Below are positions 16,619 through 24,560 of a stretch of 52,673 nt of DNA, piece after piece (within the stretch, counting starts at the first letter, position 1; each line of letters opens with the position of its first letter). Position numbers and translations under genes: made by a program. The notes beneath the pieces are model-generated. The model was not told the origin of the DNA, searched no databases, and worked only from the letters and a program-made list of their open reading frames with translations. This DNA is from Lachnospiraceae bacterium. Lineage in GTDB: Bacteria > Bacillota > Clostridia > Lachnospirales > Lachnospiraceae. The stretch spans positions 1-52,673 of the forward strand of contig JAFRRM010000020.1 of NCBI GenBank assembly GCA_017428105.1. The letters are read 5' to 3'.

Positions 16619-16627
16619 AAAAACCTC

Positions 16628-17155
16628 CTAACGTCTGTCATCCGAAACAAAATGCTTCACCGTCTGCGCCGGATGGGCGAGTTCCGTGCGGAAAAACTCC
16701 GGAAAGTACTTTTCGTCTCCTTCCGGATCGATCCACCGCAGGAATTCCCGTCCGCACTCTTCGGAAAAGCTGTCGCAGACGGGTTCGAAATCCGGCGGCG
16801 TCTTCATGTAGAAATAAAAACTGATCTCGTAAATGGGCCGTCCCATCTTGGACGGGGTGTCGCCCGGGAAATAGGTCTCATGCACGAAGCCGAGCCGGTC
16901 GATTTCCAGATCCCGGCCGGTCTCCTCCCGCACCTCGCGGCGCACGGCTTCTTCGGCGGTCTCCCCGAACTTGATGCGGCCGCCCACGGAATACAGGTAT
17001 TCGTTCCGCTCGTTGCCGGCCATCAGGATCTTTCCGTCCTTCATGATGACCGCGCCGACGCGGATGTTGAGGTATCCGTCCCCGCAGGGCACGCACATGT
17101 CAGGCGCCGCAGGCGCCGGGCTGTTTCTGGCTGTGGTCACAGTCGTTCCGGTCAT
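16628..17155 (-). CDS. NUDIX hydrolase
   Basis: A 175-residue NUDIX protein that would hydrolyse a nucleoside-diphosphate-linked compound. The Nudix box is complete: GGRIKFGETAEEAVRREVREE followed by TGRDLEI, with the REVREE metal-binding glutamates. A Cys pair near the N-terminus (MCVPCGDG) is unusual. The start at 17155 avoids a 139-base overlap with the upstream lipoprotein implied by the longest frame. A good AAGGAGG lies too far upstream (about 30 bases), but a small GCCGC/GCGGC hairpin between it and the ATG could shorten the distance. It is the second gene of the leftward run. Confidence 0.9.
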   Translation of the reverse strand: MTGTTVTTARNSPAPAAPDMCVPCGDGYLNIRVGAVIMKDGKILMAGNERNEYLYSVGGRIKFGETAEEAVRREVREETGRDLEIDRLGFVHETYFPGDTPSKMGRPIYEISFYFYMKTPPDFEPVCDSFSEECGREFLRWIDPEGDEKYFPEFFRTELAHPAQTVKHFVSDDRR

Positions 17156-17189
17156 CTTTACCGCGCCGCTCAGGGCGGCGTTTTCCTCC

Positions 17190-17894
17190 TTATTTGTCCG
17201 TGAGAGGCGTGTATTCCTTGCGTTCCAGCATCTTGCCGCCGTCGGCGCCGGTGCGGGTCGTGACCCAGATGCCGTCCGGTGTGACGTCGTACCAGACGGC
17301 GTTGCTGATGTACGGGTACAGCGTCGCACGGAAGCCCTTCTCCTGCATGGCTATCAGGACCTTATCGATCTGCTCCGACGTCAGCTGCGTTTTCCCGTCT
17401 CCGCGGATGTAAAACTGCAGCAGGAGCAGGCTGCCGGAGGCGTCCATGAACTCCTTCAGCGACGCGAACGTCCGCCCGGACAGGGCCTCCTGCGAGGCAG
17501 GCACCAGGACGACTTCCGTCTCGGGGAAATCCTCGCCCAGGGCCGCCTTCATCATCGCCATGCCCTCATTGAAGACCATATCGCGCATCGACAGGGTGTA
17601 GTAACTGTCCGTTACCGTATTGCCGTCGCGGGAGACGTACACGGTGAATTCTTTCTGGTAGGTCTCGGACTTCGCGGTGAACGCGATGGGGTCTGCCTTG
17701 TCCGCCGTATCCGCCTTATCCTTTGTCAGCGTGAAGCTGTCCTGCACGCCGGCCTTCTCCGCCAGCGTCTTCAGATACGCCTCCGCCTTCGGCCTCAGCT
17801 GCGCATCCAGTCCGCCGCCGCACGCGGACAGGCAGAGGACGAGCAGGGCGAGAGCCGGCAGCAGCCAATATGTTTTGCGATCGAATCTTTTCAT
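17190..17894 (-). CDS. Uncharacterised lipoprotein
   Basis: A 234-residue lipoprotein. The start at 17894 is chosen by GGAGG 7 bases upstream; earlier in-frame codons lack a site. Signal MKRFDRKTYWLLPALALLVL... ends in LSAC, the lipobox, followed by GGG. The mature part is Lys/Asp-rich with ADTADKADPIAFTAKSETYQKEFTVYVSRDGNTVTDSYYTLSMRD, a strand-rich stretch, and KVLIAMQEKGFRATLYPYI near the C-terminus. No family is recognised. It is the first gene of the leftward run through NUDIX, PNPOx-like, cyuA and yitT, though nothing links it to cysteine chemistry beyond position. Confidence 0.75.
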   Translation of the reverse strand: MKRFDRKTYWLLPALALLVLCLSACGGGLDAQLRPKAEAYLKTLAEKAGVQDSFTLTKDKADTADKADPIAFTAKSETYQKEFTVYVSRDGNTVTDSYYTLSMRDMVFNEGMAMMKAALGEDFPETEVVLVPASQEALSGRTFASLKEFMDASGSLLLLQFYIRGDGKTQLTSEQIDKVLIAMQEKGFRATLYPYISNAVWYDVTPDGIWVTTRTGADGGKMLERKEYTPLTDK

Positions 17895-18005
17895 ATAAAA
17901 CCTCCGAATTACCATGGGGATTTATCACACATTCTGATACGAACCTGTTTCCGTCCTTATTCTATCAGCGAAAGGTGGAAATTTCAACCGCGGAATGCAG
18001 GACAG

Positions 18006-18033
18006 GGCCACTGGGGGACGGTTCTTAGTGGCC
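18006..18033 (+). repeat. Hairpin copy of the GGGACGGTTC intergenic repeat
   Basis: GGCCACT (18006-18012) and AGTGGCC (18027-18033) enclose GGGGGACGGTTCTT, and TTGTTTTGTC follows. It can fold as a stem with the family core in the loop. It lies in the 343-bp gap between divergent genes; apart from this repeat and the cysK promoter I see nothing else there. Confidence 0.65.
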
Positions 18034-18166
18034 TTGTTTTGTCGCAAAACACCGGATGAGTCCGGGAGAGTCGGTTCCCTGCGACCCTGCTTGGCGGGCC
18101 GATGAAACATCGGCCTCTACGCATCATTTCCGGGCGGTTCCGGGAGATCGCGCCACATTGCGCCGC

Positions 18167-18195
18167 TTGACATTTTCCGGCCGCTGGCCTATCAT
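18167..18195 (+). promoter_or_regulatory. Sigma-A promoter of cysK-cysE
   Basis: TTGACA (18167-18172), 17-bp spacer, TATCAT (18190-18195), placing the start about 35 bases before the cysK ATG. No T-box or S-box leader fits in so short a 5' UTR. Confidence 0.85.
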
Positions 18196-18237
18196 TCTTT
18201 TCATAGCAGTATCATCTACTCAAAGAAAGGAGCCCTC

Positions 18238-19179
18238 ATGATGAACATTCACAGCAGCGCACTGGAACTGATCGGGCGCACGCCCCTGGTGGAGATTTCG
18301 CGATTTGCGGCGGCGGCCGGGATACCGGACGCCAGGATCCTGGTCAAAGTCGAATACCGGAATCCGGCCGGCAGCGTAAAAGACCGGCTCGCGCTGGCCA
18401 TGATCCGCGACGCGGAAGAAAGGGGGCTCCTGCAGCCCGGCGGGACGCTCGTGGAGCCCACCTCGGGCAATACCGGCATCGGGCTGGCGTTCGCCGGCGC
18501 GATCCTGGGCTATCGAATCATTCTGACCCTGCCGGAGACCATGAGCGTGGAACGCCGCAAGCTGCTGGCCGCCTACGGCGCCGAGCTGGTGCTGACGGAA
18601 GGCGCGAAGGGCATGCGCGGCGCCATCGAAAAAGCGGAGGAACTGGCCGCATCCATCCCCGGCGCCATCATCCCCGGGCAGTTTGACAATCCGGCCAACC
18701 CCCGCATCCACTATCTGACCACCGGGCCGGAGATCTGGCGGGACACGGACGGGAACGTGGACGTGTTCGTAGCCGGCGCCGGCACCGGCGGGACCGTGAC
18801 CGGGGCCGGGCGGTATCTCAAGGAGCAGAAGTCCTCCATCCGGGTCGTGGCCGTGGAGCCGGATACGTCTCCGGTGCTGTCCGGCGGCAAGCCCGGACCG
18901 CACGGCATCCAGGGCATCGGCGCCGGGTTCGTGCCGGCGGTCTTTGATCCGTCCGTCTGCGACGAGGTCCTGCCCGTCTCCACCGAAAACGCGCTGAAGG
19001 CCGGCCGCCTGCTGGCCCGCACCGAAGGACTGCTCTGCGGCATTTCCTCCGGTGCCGCGCTGTACGCCGCCCTCACGCTGGCCGCCCGCCCGGAAATGGC
19101 CGGGAAGACCGTCGTGGTCCTGCTGCCGGATTCCGGCGACCGGTATCTCTCCACGGCGCTGTTCGCGTCAGAAGAATAA
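18238..19179 (+). CDS. cysK: Cysteine synthase A (O-acetylserine sulfhydrylase)
   Basis: A 313-residue PLP enzyme that makes L-cysteine from O-acetylserine and sulfide. The PLP lysine is K48 in [11 protein letters not shown], the substrate loop is TSGNTG (75-80), and the phosphate-binding glycine cluster is [15 protein letters not shown]. The C-terminal SGAALYAAL and [11 protein letters not shown] segments are typical. GAAAGGAG precedes tandem ATGs at 18238 and 18241; either may be used. The serine acetyltransferase gene follows within 60 bases, so the two form a cysteine biosynthesis operon. Confidence 0.96.
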   Translation: MMNIHSSALELIGRTPLVEISRFAAAAGIPDARILVKVEYRNPAGSVKDRLALAMIRDAEERGLLQPGGTLVEPTSGNTGIGLAFAGAILGYRIILTLPETMSVERRKLLAAYGAELVLTEGAKGMRGAIEKAEELAASIPGAIIPGQFDNPANPRIHYLTTGPEIWRDTDGNVDVFVAGAGTGGTVTGAGRYLKEQKSSIRVVAVEPDTSPVLSGGKPGPHGIQGIGAGFVPAVFDPSVCDEVLPVSTENALKAGRLLARTEGLLCGISSGAALYAALTLAARPEMAGKTVVVLLPDSGDRYLSTALFASEE

Positions 19180-19237
19180 AACAGGAGCCGGCCCCGCCCG
19201 CTCCCTGCCAGAAATATTATCACGACTGGAGTCATCA

Positions 19238-20113
19238 ATGAATCAGGAACAGCTCTCCGAGCGGATCTCTTCCGTCATCTCCCGGGTGATGGACAGCTTC
19301 GGAGAAAACAAATACATCGACAAGGAAAATACCTTCCGGCATCCGGATGAGCAAGACGTGCTGATGGTGCTGGACGAACTGCGCCAGCTGGTCTTCCGCG
19401 GCTTCTTCGCGCATACCCGCTACAAGGTCTTTACCGCCCAGAATCACACATCCATGCTGCTGGAGGATATCCTGTACCATCTTTCCAGGCAGATCGAGCT
19501 GGTGCTGCCCTACGACGAGGCCCGCTACGGTGCGGCCGCCCCGGAGGAGCTGGCCGGCGCCGCGATGGGCAAGGCGCTGGATTTCCTGGAGACCCTGCCC
19601 CGCATCCGCGCGCTGCTGGAGACGGACCTGGACGCCGCGTTCGACGGCGACCCCGCCGCCTTTACCCGCGACGAGATCATCTTCTCCTACCCGGGGCTCT
19701 ATGCGATCTTCACCTACCGGATCGCCCATGAGCTCTATGCGCTGGATATCCCGCTGATCCCGCGGATGATGACCGAGCACGCGCACCGCGAGACGGGCAT
19801 CGACATCCATCCCGGCGCCACGGTCGGCCATCACTTCTTCATCGACCACGGCACGGGCATCGTCATCGGCGAGACCACGCACATCGGGAACCATGTGAAG
19901 ATCTACCAGGGCGTCACGCTGGGCGCGCTCTCCACCAGCGGCGGCCGCCGCATGAACAATGTGCGCCGCCACCCCACCATCGAGGATCGCGTGACCATCT
20001 ACGCCGGCGCTTCCATCCTGGGCGGCGGCACCGTCATCGGGGAAGGCTCCGTGATCGGCTCCAACTGCTTCATCACCGCCTCCGTGCCGGCTGGCAGCCG
20101 GGTGCTGAGCTGA
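19238..20113 (+). CDS. cysE: Serine O-acetyltransferase
   Basis: A 291-residue serine acetyltransferase that supplies O-acetylserine to CysK. The start at 19238 has ACTGGAG upstream and the protein begins MNQEQLSERISSVISRVMDS. An N-terminal helical domain (about 1-175) is followed by the left-handed beta-helix acyltransferase domain: HRETGIDIHPGATVGHHFFIDHGTGIVIGETTHIG and VKIYQGVTLGALS, with the catalytic His in the DHGTG segment. The C-terminus (SVPAGSRVLS) is shorter than E. coli CysE, fitting the EpsC-like branch found in anaerobes. It is co-directional with and close to cysK. Confidence 0.95.
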   Translation: MNQEQLSERISSVISRVMDSFGENKYIDKENTFRHPDEQDVLMVLDELRQLVFRGFFAHTRYKVFTAQNHTSMLLEDILYHLSRQIELVLPYDEARYGAAAPEELAGAAMGKALDFLETLPRIRALLETDLDAAFDGDPAAFTRDEIIFSYPGLYAIFTYRIAHELYALDIPLIPRMMTEHAHRETGIDIHPGATVGHHFFIDHGTGIVIGETTHIGNHVKIYQGVTLGALSTSGGRRMNNVRRHPTIEDRVTIYAGASILGGGTVIGEGSVIGSNCFITASVPAGSRVLS

Positions 20114-20166
20114 GGCCCCGCAGGGCGCTCTCAACTGCCGGTTGTATCGCTTCAATAACGGCGTCA

Positions 20167-20196
20167 TTGTCAGATGGCGCCGTATTATGTTACTAT
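20167..20196 (+). promoter_or_regulatory. Promoter of the XRE-TPR regulator gene
   Basis: TTGTCA (20167-20172), 18-bp spacer, TACTAT (20191-20196). A weak stem (CGGCG/CGCCG) overlapping the spacer may end the cysK-cysE transcript. Confidence 0.55.
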
Positions 20197-20271
20197 CAGG
20201 CCAGCACGGCAAAGAAGGGCTTTTTCCGGAGGAGTCCGAGAGCCGCGAAATAAAAGTAAGGAGATCCGATC

Positions 20272-21315
20272 ATGGAATTAGGAAATAAGATCAAATATTA
20301 CCGTTTAAAGAAGGAAATGACCCAGGAGCGGCTGGCGGAGAAGCTGGGGCTCAGCGCGCAGGCGGTCTCCAAGTGGGAGCTGGGGGCCGCGATGCCTGAC
20401 ATCACCCTGCTGCCGCAGCTGGCGGAGGAGTTCGGGGTGAGCATCGACGAGCTGTTCGACCTGACCGGCGAGCAGAAGCTGCGCCGCATCGAAAACCGTC
20501 TGGAATACGAGCTGGACTGGCCCGCCGACGCCTTCTGGGAGGCCGAGGAATTTCTGAAAAACCAGCTGGGCGGCCCGCTCGACCAGGAGCGCGTGAACGG
20601 CAATCTGGGCGACCTGTATCACAACCGGATGATGGCGGACGCCAAGCGCGTGAGCAAGTACGCCCGCACCGCCATCCGCCTGGCGCCGAACAAGAAGGCC
20701 TGGCAGTGGCTGCTGGACATGGCGGAAGGCCACATGCTCTGGGACTGGAACTGCGCCAACCACAGCAAAGCCGTCGATTTCTACAAAGAACTGGTGGAGG
20801 CCCACCCCGATCAGCGCCTCTCCTACCTCTACCTGCTGGACAACCTGATCGCGGACAACCGCGCCGATGAGGCCAAAGACGTCCTGGCCCGCTACCGCCA
20901 GCTGCCCGATGCCCGCCCGGTGCTGATCTGCACCTACGAGGCCTGGATCGCCCTGGCCCGCTACGACAAGCCCGCCGCGGACGCCATCATGGAGCAGGCC
21001 CTGCAGGAGTTCCCGAACGACGGCGCCATGCTCTTCGAAATGGCCCAGTACTGTGCCCGCCAGTGCCGCTACGACGAAGCCATCCGCTACTATGAGGCCA
21101 GCTACGCCGCCGAAGAAGGCCAGGGCGAGCCGCGCTTCGCCGACGCCCTCCAGGCCATCGCGCAGATCTGCGAGATCCGCGGCCAATACGCCGAAGCCGC
21201 CGCCACCCAGGACCGCTTCATCCGGAACCTCATCGAAGAATGGGGCATCACCGAAGGCTTCACCCTGGACGAAGCGAAAGAAGAAAAAGAACGCCTGCTG
21301 AGCCTGGCGAAATGA
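20272..21315 (+). CDS. XRE-family regulator with C-terminal TPR-like repeats
   Basis: A 347-residue protein. Residues 1-65 form a classic helix-turn-helix (MELGNKIKYYRLKKEMTQERLAEKL..., with SAQAVSKWE as the recognition region). The rest is helical and reads as TPR-like repeats, with alternating Ala/Tyr/Trp pairs (KAWQWLLDMAEGHMLWDWN, DEAIRYYEASYAAEEGQ, YAEAAATQDRF). This XRE-TPR layout is common in Clostridia and suggests a regulator responding to a peptide or protein partner; which one is unknown. AAGGAG lies upstream. It follows cysK-cysE in the same direction but has its own promoter. Confidence 0.88.
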   Translation: MELGNKIKYYRLKKEMTQERLAEKLGLSAQAVSKWELGAAMPDITLLPQLAEEFGVSIDELFDLTGEQKLRRIENRLEYELDWPADAFWEAEEFLKNQLGGPLDQERVNGNLGDLYHNRMMADAKRVSKYARTAIRLAPNKKAWQWLLDMAEGHMLWDWNCANHSKAVDFYKELVEAHPDQRLSYLYLLDNLIADNRADEAKDVLARYRQLPDARPVLICTYEAWIALARYDKPAADAIMEQALQEFPNDGAMLFEMAQYCARQCRYDEAIRYYEASYAAEEGQGEPRFADALQAIAQICEIRGQYAEAAATQDRFIRNLIEEWGITEGFTLDEAKEEKERLLSLAK

Positions 21316-21335
21316 TCAAAGCCATCCGGCAGAAC

Positions 21336-21368
21336 AGGGCCAAATGGGGACTGTCCCCATTTGGCCCT
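21336..21368. repeat. Near-perfect 33-nt palindrome between convergent genes
   Basis: AGGGCCAAATGGGGAC and GTCCCCATTTGGCCCT flank a single T. It shares the TGGGGACTGTCCCCA core with 24500-24532 and likely works as a bidirectional transcription stop, though without a T-run. Confidence 0.8.
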
Positions 21369-21395
21369 ATCATGATCTAACAGTTGCAGCCACAA

Positions 21396-21959
21396 CTATC
21401 TTTCAAACAAATCAAATATTTTGCTTGGAGTTACGCAAGGCGAACCGCTGCAATACTGACTTGTCCATGTGTAATTCTTTTTATGTCCAAAGATCGTGCA
21501 AGTATCTGCATACTGAAAATAATGCCGGTTCCCGGAATGGTAATTATTTCCAGTATATTGATGTATATAATTATGATATCTATAATATCGAATATAGTCG
21601 TACACATATGGGACACTTGTCGAAGTATGCAGATAAATCCCTGCTTGGCCAAATTTGGACTTTACCATAATCTGATTCCCCGAAAAACCAATAATAATTC
21701 CGGAGTGCACAGATCGATTTCCATATGAATCGTTTTCCCAAAAAACAATTATATCCTTTTCCTGGACAGAAGCAGCGCTCTGAAACTCTTCACAGCATGT
21801 ATCAAGTATAAAAGGTTCTGCATATAGTATCCAATAATTGTTTGAGGTTTGACACTTATACCACGCGTAGGAATGACAGTTGAATCTTGGAGTCGGATCC
21901 CATAGTCGCGTCCCATAACTGGCATTATTATTAAAAGCGTCTATCTGAGGCTGCGTCAA
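21396..21959 (-). CDS. Putative papain-like cysteine peptidase domain, downstream half of a split gene
   Basis: A 187-codon frame from TTG 21959, overlapping the upstream ORF by 4 bases. It contains FNCHSYAWY (candidate nucleophile C28) and, about 70 residues later, SVHSGIIIGF (candidate catalytic His), a Cys-His arrangement like NlpC/P60 or CHAP-type hydrolases. VQEKDIIVFWEND before the His is also typical. The C-terminus is Tyr/His-rich. The frame has no signal peptide of its own and stays open upstream of the TTG as FYRPDREL to a T6 run, where the upstream ORF must shift by -1 to join it. Most likely one secreted protein, now split. Peptidase activity is inferred from motifs only. Confidence 0.6.
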   Translation of the reverse strand: MTQPQIDAFNNNASYGTRLWDPTPRFNCHSYAWYKCQTSNNYWILYAEPFILDTCCEEFQSAASVQEKDIIVFWENDSYGNRSVHSGIIIGFSGNQIMVKSKFGQAGIYLHTSTSVPYVYDYIRYYRYHNYIHQYTGNNYHSGNRHYFQYADTCTIFGHKKNYTWTSQYCSGSPCVTPSKIFDLFER

Positions 21960-22555
21960 TTCTCTGTCAGGTCTGTAGAAAAAACTCCTGTCCCCTCAAG
22001 AGTATATATCGATCCTCCCGCATTATAAATGATTCCATTGAGAAGAAAACTGTCCCGTCCCATTCTTGATTCTTCTTCAAATAAATCACACATAATGCGG
22101 GTTTTGGCTGCGGGATCATCCTGCAATAATTTCTGCGTATATTCCTGCAATACAACTCCCTGCAGCAATTCTTTGCTGAAGACCGGAGCATCCTCTCCGA
22201 TGACAAAATCTACTTTTTTCACGATGGCAGAAAGGAAATCCGGCCGCTTGATCAATTCAGCGTATGCCGGATGGATCGTATAATCTAAAAATGGGCCTTC
22301 CGTAACCGGCAGAGATCCAAGACAGACATCCGCAAATAAAAACTTTGATTCCAGGAAATAATCCAATAGTTCTTTTGTCGGCCAGGACAGAACCTCTTCA
22401 GGAACTATTATGTTTTCCTGCCATGCAGGCGTATCGTCTGATATGCTTTGCTCTGAAACCTCTTCTGCGTTTTCTGCAGAAATAGATTTTGAAAAAGAAA
22501 AAGAAATAATGAGAAGTATTGAAAACAAAAAACAAATACCGATATATCGTTTCAC
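21956..22555 (-). CDS. Signal-peptide-bearing upstream half of the split peptidase gene
   Basis: A 199-residue ORF with GTG start at 22555 and AGAGGA 9-10 bases upstream. It begins with a signal peptide (MKRYIGICFLFSILLIISFS...), an acidic linker, then a helical domain (SWPTKELLDYFLESKFLFADVCLGS, HPAYAELIKRPDFLSAIVKK). I recall similar PTxELLxYxLxS regions preceding NCHxYAW domains in single secreted proteins of Clostridia, so this half and 21396-21959 probably formed one gene. The frame ends 25 bases after a T6 run at 21984-21979, the likely frameshift point. The AT-rich composition contrasts with neighbours, suggesting transfer. Confidence 0.65.
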   Translation of the reverse strand: MKRYIGICFLFSILLIISFSFSKSISAENAEEVSEQSISDDTPAWQENIIVPEEVLSWPTKELLDYFLESKFLFADVCLGSLPVTEGPFLDYTIHPAYAELIKRPDFLSAIVKKVDFVIGEDAPVFSKELLQGVVLQEYTQKLLQDDPAAKTRIMCDLFEEESRMGRDSFLLNGIIYNAGGSIYTLEGTGVFSTDLTEN

Positions 22556-22577
22556 TTCAATTTATCCTCTTAAAATC

Positions 22578-22607
22578 AAAATACCTTTTTCTTTCCACTC
22601 CTGTCAA
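22578..22607 (-). promoter_or_regulatory. Promoter of the split peptidase gene
   Basis: Minus strand TTGACA (22607-22602), 18-bp spacer, TATTTT (22583-22578), just upstream of the GTG start at 22555. Confidence 0.65.
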
Positions 22608-22649
22608 GTATTTTTTCTGACAAATCACTTTCAGTTTCTAACAAACCCC

Positions 22650-22678
22650 TTGCATGCGGCCGCTTCTTCCTGTATGAT
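22650..22678 (+). promoter_or_regulatory. Promoter of the ABC-F leader transcript
   Basis: TTGCAT (22650-22655), 17-bp spacer, TATGAT (22673-22678). Transcription would start near 22685, giving a leader of about 215 bases. Confidence 0.8.
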
Positions 22679-22706
22679 ATAAACAAATCGATTCGAGAGG
22701 TGGGAA

Positions 22707-22729
22707 ATGCACAACTGATGATCCGGTGA
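22707..22729 (+). promoter_or_regulatory. Two overlapping tiny uORFs in the ABC-F leader
   Basis: AGAGGTGG is followed by ATG CAC AAC TGA (Met-His-Asn, 22707-22718), whose TGA overlaps ATG ATC CGG TGA (Met-Ile-Arg, 22718-22729). Ribosomes stalled here by an antibiotic could change folding of the downstream hairpins, as known for other ABC-F and Erm leaders. Confidence 0.6.
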
Positions 22730-22746
22730 ACCAGACTTATTCTGAC

Positions 22747-22774
22747 ACGGACCACTGCGGAAGCGGCGGTCCGT
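22747..22774 (+). promoter_or_regulatory. Leader hairpin upstream of terminator 1
   Basis: ACGGACC (22747-22753) pairs with GGTCCGT (22768-22774). The GTCCG in the second arm can also pair with CGGAC in terminator 2, so it is a candidate switch element. Confidence 0.5.
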
Positions 22775-22781
22775 CAGGAAG

Positions 22782-22800
22782 TGGCGGCGACGCCATTTTT
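22782..22800 (+). terminator. Leader terminator 1 before the ABC-F gene
   Basis: TGGCG pairs with CGCCA around GCGA, then T5: a short intrinsic terminator inside the leader. Confidence 0.65.
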
Positions 22801-22854
22801 CAGCCTGTGCCATCCGATCGTCACACCTCGCCCCGCGTGCGTTTTTTGTGTGAG

Positions 22855-22884
22855 TCTGTTTGGCGTAGGCCGGACAGATTTTTT
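22855..22884 (+). terminator. Leader terminator 2 (attenuator) before the ABC-F gene
   Basis: TCTGTTTGGC (22855-22864) pairs fully with GCCGGACAGA (22869-22878), including two G-U pairs, around GTAG, followed by T6. It ends 18 bases before the ATG, directly upstream of the GGAGG site, so it must be bypassed for expression. Confidence 0.88.
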
Positions 22885-22901
22885 CATAAACGGAGGAATA
22901 T

Positions 22902-24437
22902 ATGCTGCAGATCCGCAATTTGAATATCACCCATAAAAAAGACCTGCGCCCTCTCCTGCAGGATTTTTCCCTGACCCTGAACGCCGGTGACAAGGCGGTG
23001 ATCATCGGGGAGGAAGGCAACGGCAAGTCCACGCTGCTGGCGTGGATCTTTGACCCGGAACTGGTCGATGCGTACGCGGAGGCCGAAGGCGCGCGCATCT
23101 GCCCCGGCGAGCGGCTGGGGTATCTGCCGCAGGAGCTGCCGGAGGCCGAAAAAGCGCTGACCGTGCACGACTTTTTCGCCGCGAGCCCCACTTTTTGGGA
23201 CATTTCCCCACGGGACCTGGTGCGCCATCTGGCGTCGTTCGGCCTGGACAAGGATTTCCCCTACCGCGAGCAGACTGTCGGCAGCCTGTCCGGTGGCGAG
23301 CGGGTAAAAGCGGCGCTGCTGCGGGTGCTGCTCGCGGAGCCGACCGTACTGCTGCTGGACGAGCCGTCCAATGACATCGATCTGGATTTCCTGACCTGGC
23401 TGGAAGGTTTCATCCGCGACTATCCCGGCGCCGTGCTCTTCATCTCCCACGACGAAACGCTGATCGAGGCCTGCGCCACGATGGTCGTGCACCTGGAGCA
23501 GCTGCGGAAGAAGCAGGAGCCGCGCTTCACCGTGGCGCGCGTGCCGTACGCGCAGTACATCGCCGGGCGGCGGCGCGATTTCGAGAACCAGGAGCGGCAG
23601 GCGGAAAGCGAGCGCCGGGCGAAGAAGGAGCGCGACGAGCGGTACCGGCGCATCGCCCAAAGCGTGGAGGCCGCGCAGGCGAACGTGTCCCGGCAGGACC
23701 CGTCCAAAGGGCGGCTGCTGAAGAAAAAGATGCACGCGGTGAAATCGCTGGAAGCCCGCTTCGCGCGCGAGGACGAAAAAATGACCGCCCTGCCGGAGCA
23801 GGAAGAGGCCATTTTCTTCAAACTGGAGGGGAAGGAGCGGGAGATCCCCGCCGGGAAAACCGTCCTGGAATATGCGCTGCCCCGGCTGGAAACGCCGGAC
23901 GGGCGGCTGCTGGCGCGCGATATCTTCCTGCGCGTGCGGGGACCGGAGCGCATAGGCCTCATTGGTCGCAACGGCGCGGGCAAGACCACCCTGCTCAAAA
24001 AAATCGCGGAGGAACTCCTCCCCCGCCCGGACGTCCGCGCCCTTTACATGCCGCAGAATTACGCGGACCTGCTGCCCCCGGTTACCACCGCCGTGGATTT
24101 CCTGAACCCCTCCGGCGACCTGTCGGAGGAGACCCGCGTCCGCACCTACCTCGGCTCGCTGCGCTTCACCCGCGACGAGATGGACCACCCGCTCCGCGAA
24201 CTCTCCGGCGGCCAGCGCGCCAAAGTCCTCCTCCTGCGCCTCTCCCTCTCCGACGCCAACGTCCTGCTCCTGGACGAGCCCACCCGCAATTTTTCGCCGC
24301 TTTCCGGCCCCGTGATCCGCGGGATCTTCCGCGAATTCCCGGGCTGCATCCTCAGTATTTCGCACGACCGGAAGTATCTGGGGGAGGTGTGCGATAAGGT
24401 GTATGAATTGACGGAGGAAGGGTTGTCTACCCCGTAG
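22902..24437 (+). CDS. ABC-F family ATPase (ribosome-protection type)
   Basis: A 511-residue protein with two ABC domains and no membrane segments, the ABC-F layout. Domain 1 has GEEGNGKST (Walker A, about 36-44), LSGGERVK and LLLLDEPSNDID. The interdomain linker (about 230-310) is highly charged and helical (RDFENQERQAESERRAKKE...), matching the P-site tRNA interaction motif. Domain 2 has GRNGAGKTT, LSGGQRAK and LLLLDEPTRNFSPLS. ABC-F proteins bind the ribosomal E site and either protect against antibiotics or aid translation. The attenuator leader favours an inducible resistance role; the drug class cannot be read from sequence. GGAGG precedes the start. Confidence 0.93.
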   Translation: MLQIRNLNITHKKDLRPLLQDFSLTLNAGDKAVIIGEEGNGKSTLLAWIFDPELVDAYAEAEGARICPGERLGYLPQELPEAEKALTVHDFFAASPTFWDISPRDLVRHLASFGLDKDFPYREQTVGSLSGGERVKAALLRVLLAEPTVLLLDEPSNDIDLDFLTWLEGFIRDYPGAVLFISHDETLIEACATMVVHLEQLRKKQEPRFTVARVPYAQYIAGRRRDFENQERQAESERRAKKERDERYRRIAQSVEAAQANVSRQDPSKGRLLKKKMHAVKSLEARFAREDEKMTALPEQEEAIFFKLEGKEREIPAGKTVLEYALPRLETPDGRLLARDIFLRVRGPERIGLIGRNGAGKTTLLKKIAEELLPRPDVRALYMPQNYADLLPPVTTAVDFLNPSGDLSEETRVRTYLGSLRFTRDEMDHPLRELSGGQRAKVLLLRLSLSDANVLLLDEPTRNFSPLSGPVIRGIFREFPGCILSISHDRKYLGEVCDKVYELTEEGLSTP

Positions 24438-24455
24438 TGATGGTCACCGGCCGCC

Positions 24456-24532
24456 CGAAATAAAAGCGGGCGGGCAATGCCCGTCCCTACGGTAAAAACA
24501 AGGCCACTTGGGGACTGTCCCCAAATGGCCTT
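24456..24532. repeat. Hairpin repeats after the ABC-F gene
   Basis: GCGGGCGGGC-AAT-GCCCGTCC can fold (about 24467-24487), then AAGGCCACTTGGGGACTGTCCCCAAATGGCCTT (24500-24532) forms a second stem sharing the TGGGGACTGTCCCCA core with 21336-21368. They probably act as convergent terminators. Confidence 0.7.
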
Positions 24533-24560
24533 ATTCTGGACACCGGTCTGCGCCTGCGCC

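Noticed and set aside
18196..18237. T-box or other riboswitch upstream of cysK
   Set aside because: The 5' UTR is only about 35 bases from a clear promoter, too short for such a leader.
22884..24365. A 493-codon minus-strand frame opposite the ABC-F gene
   Set aside because: Antisense shadow; the plus strand has intact ABC domains, leader and ribosome site.
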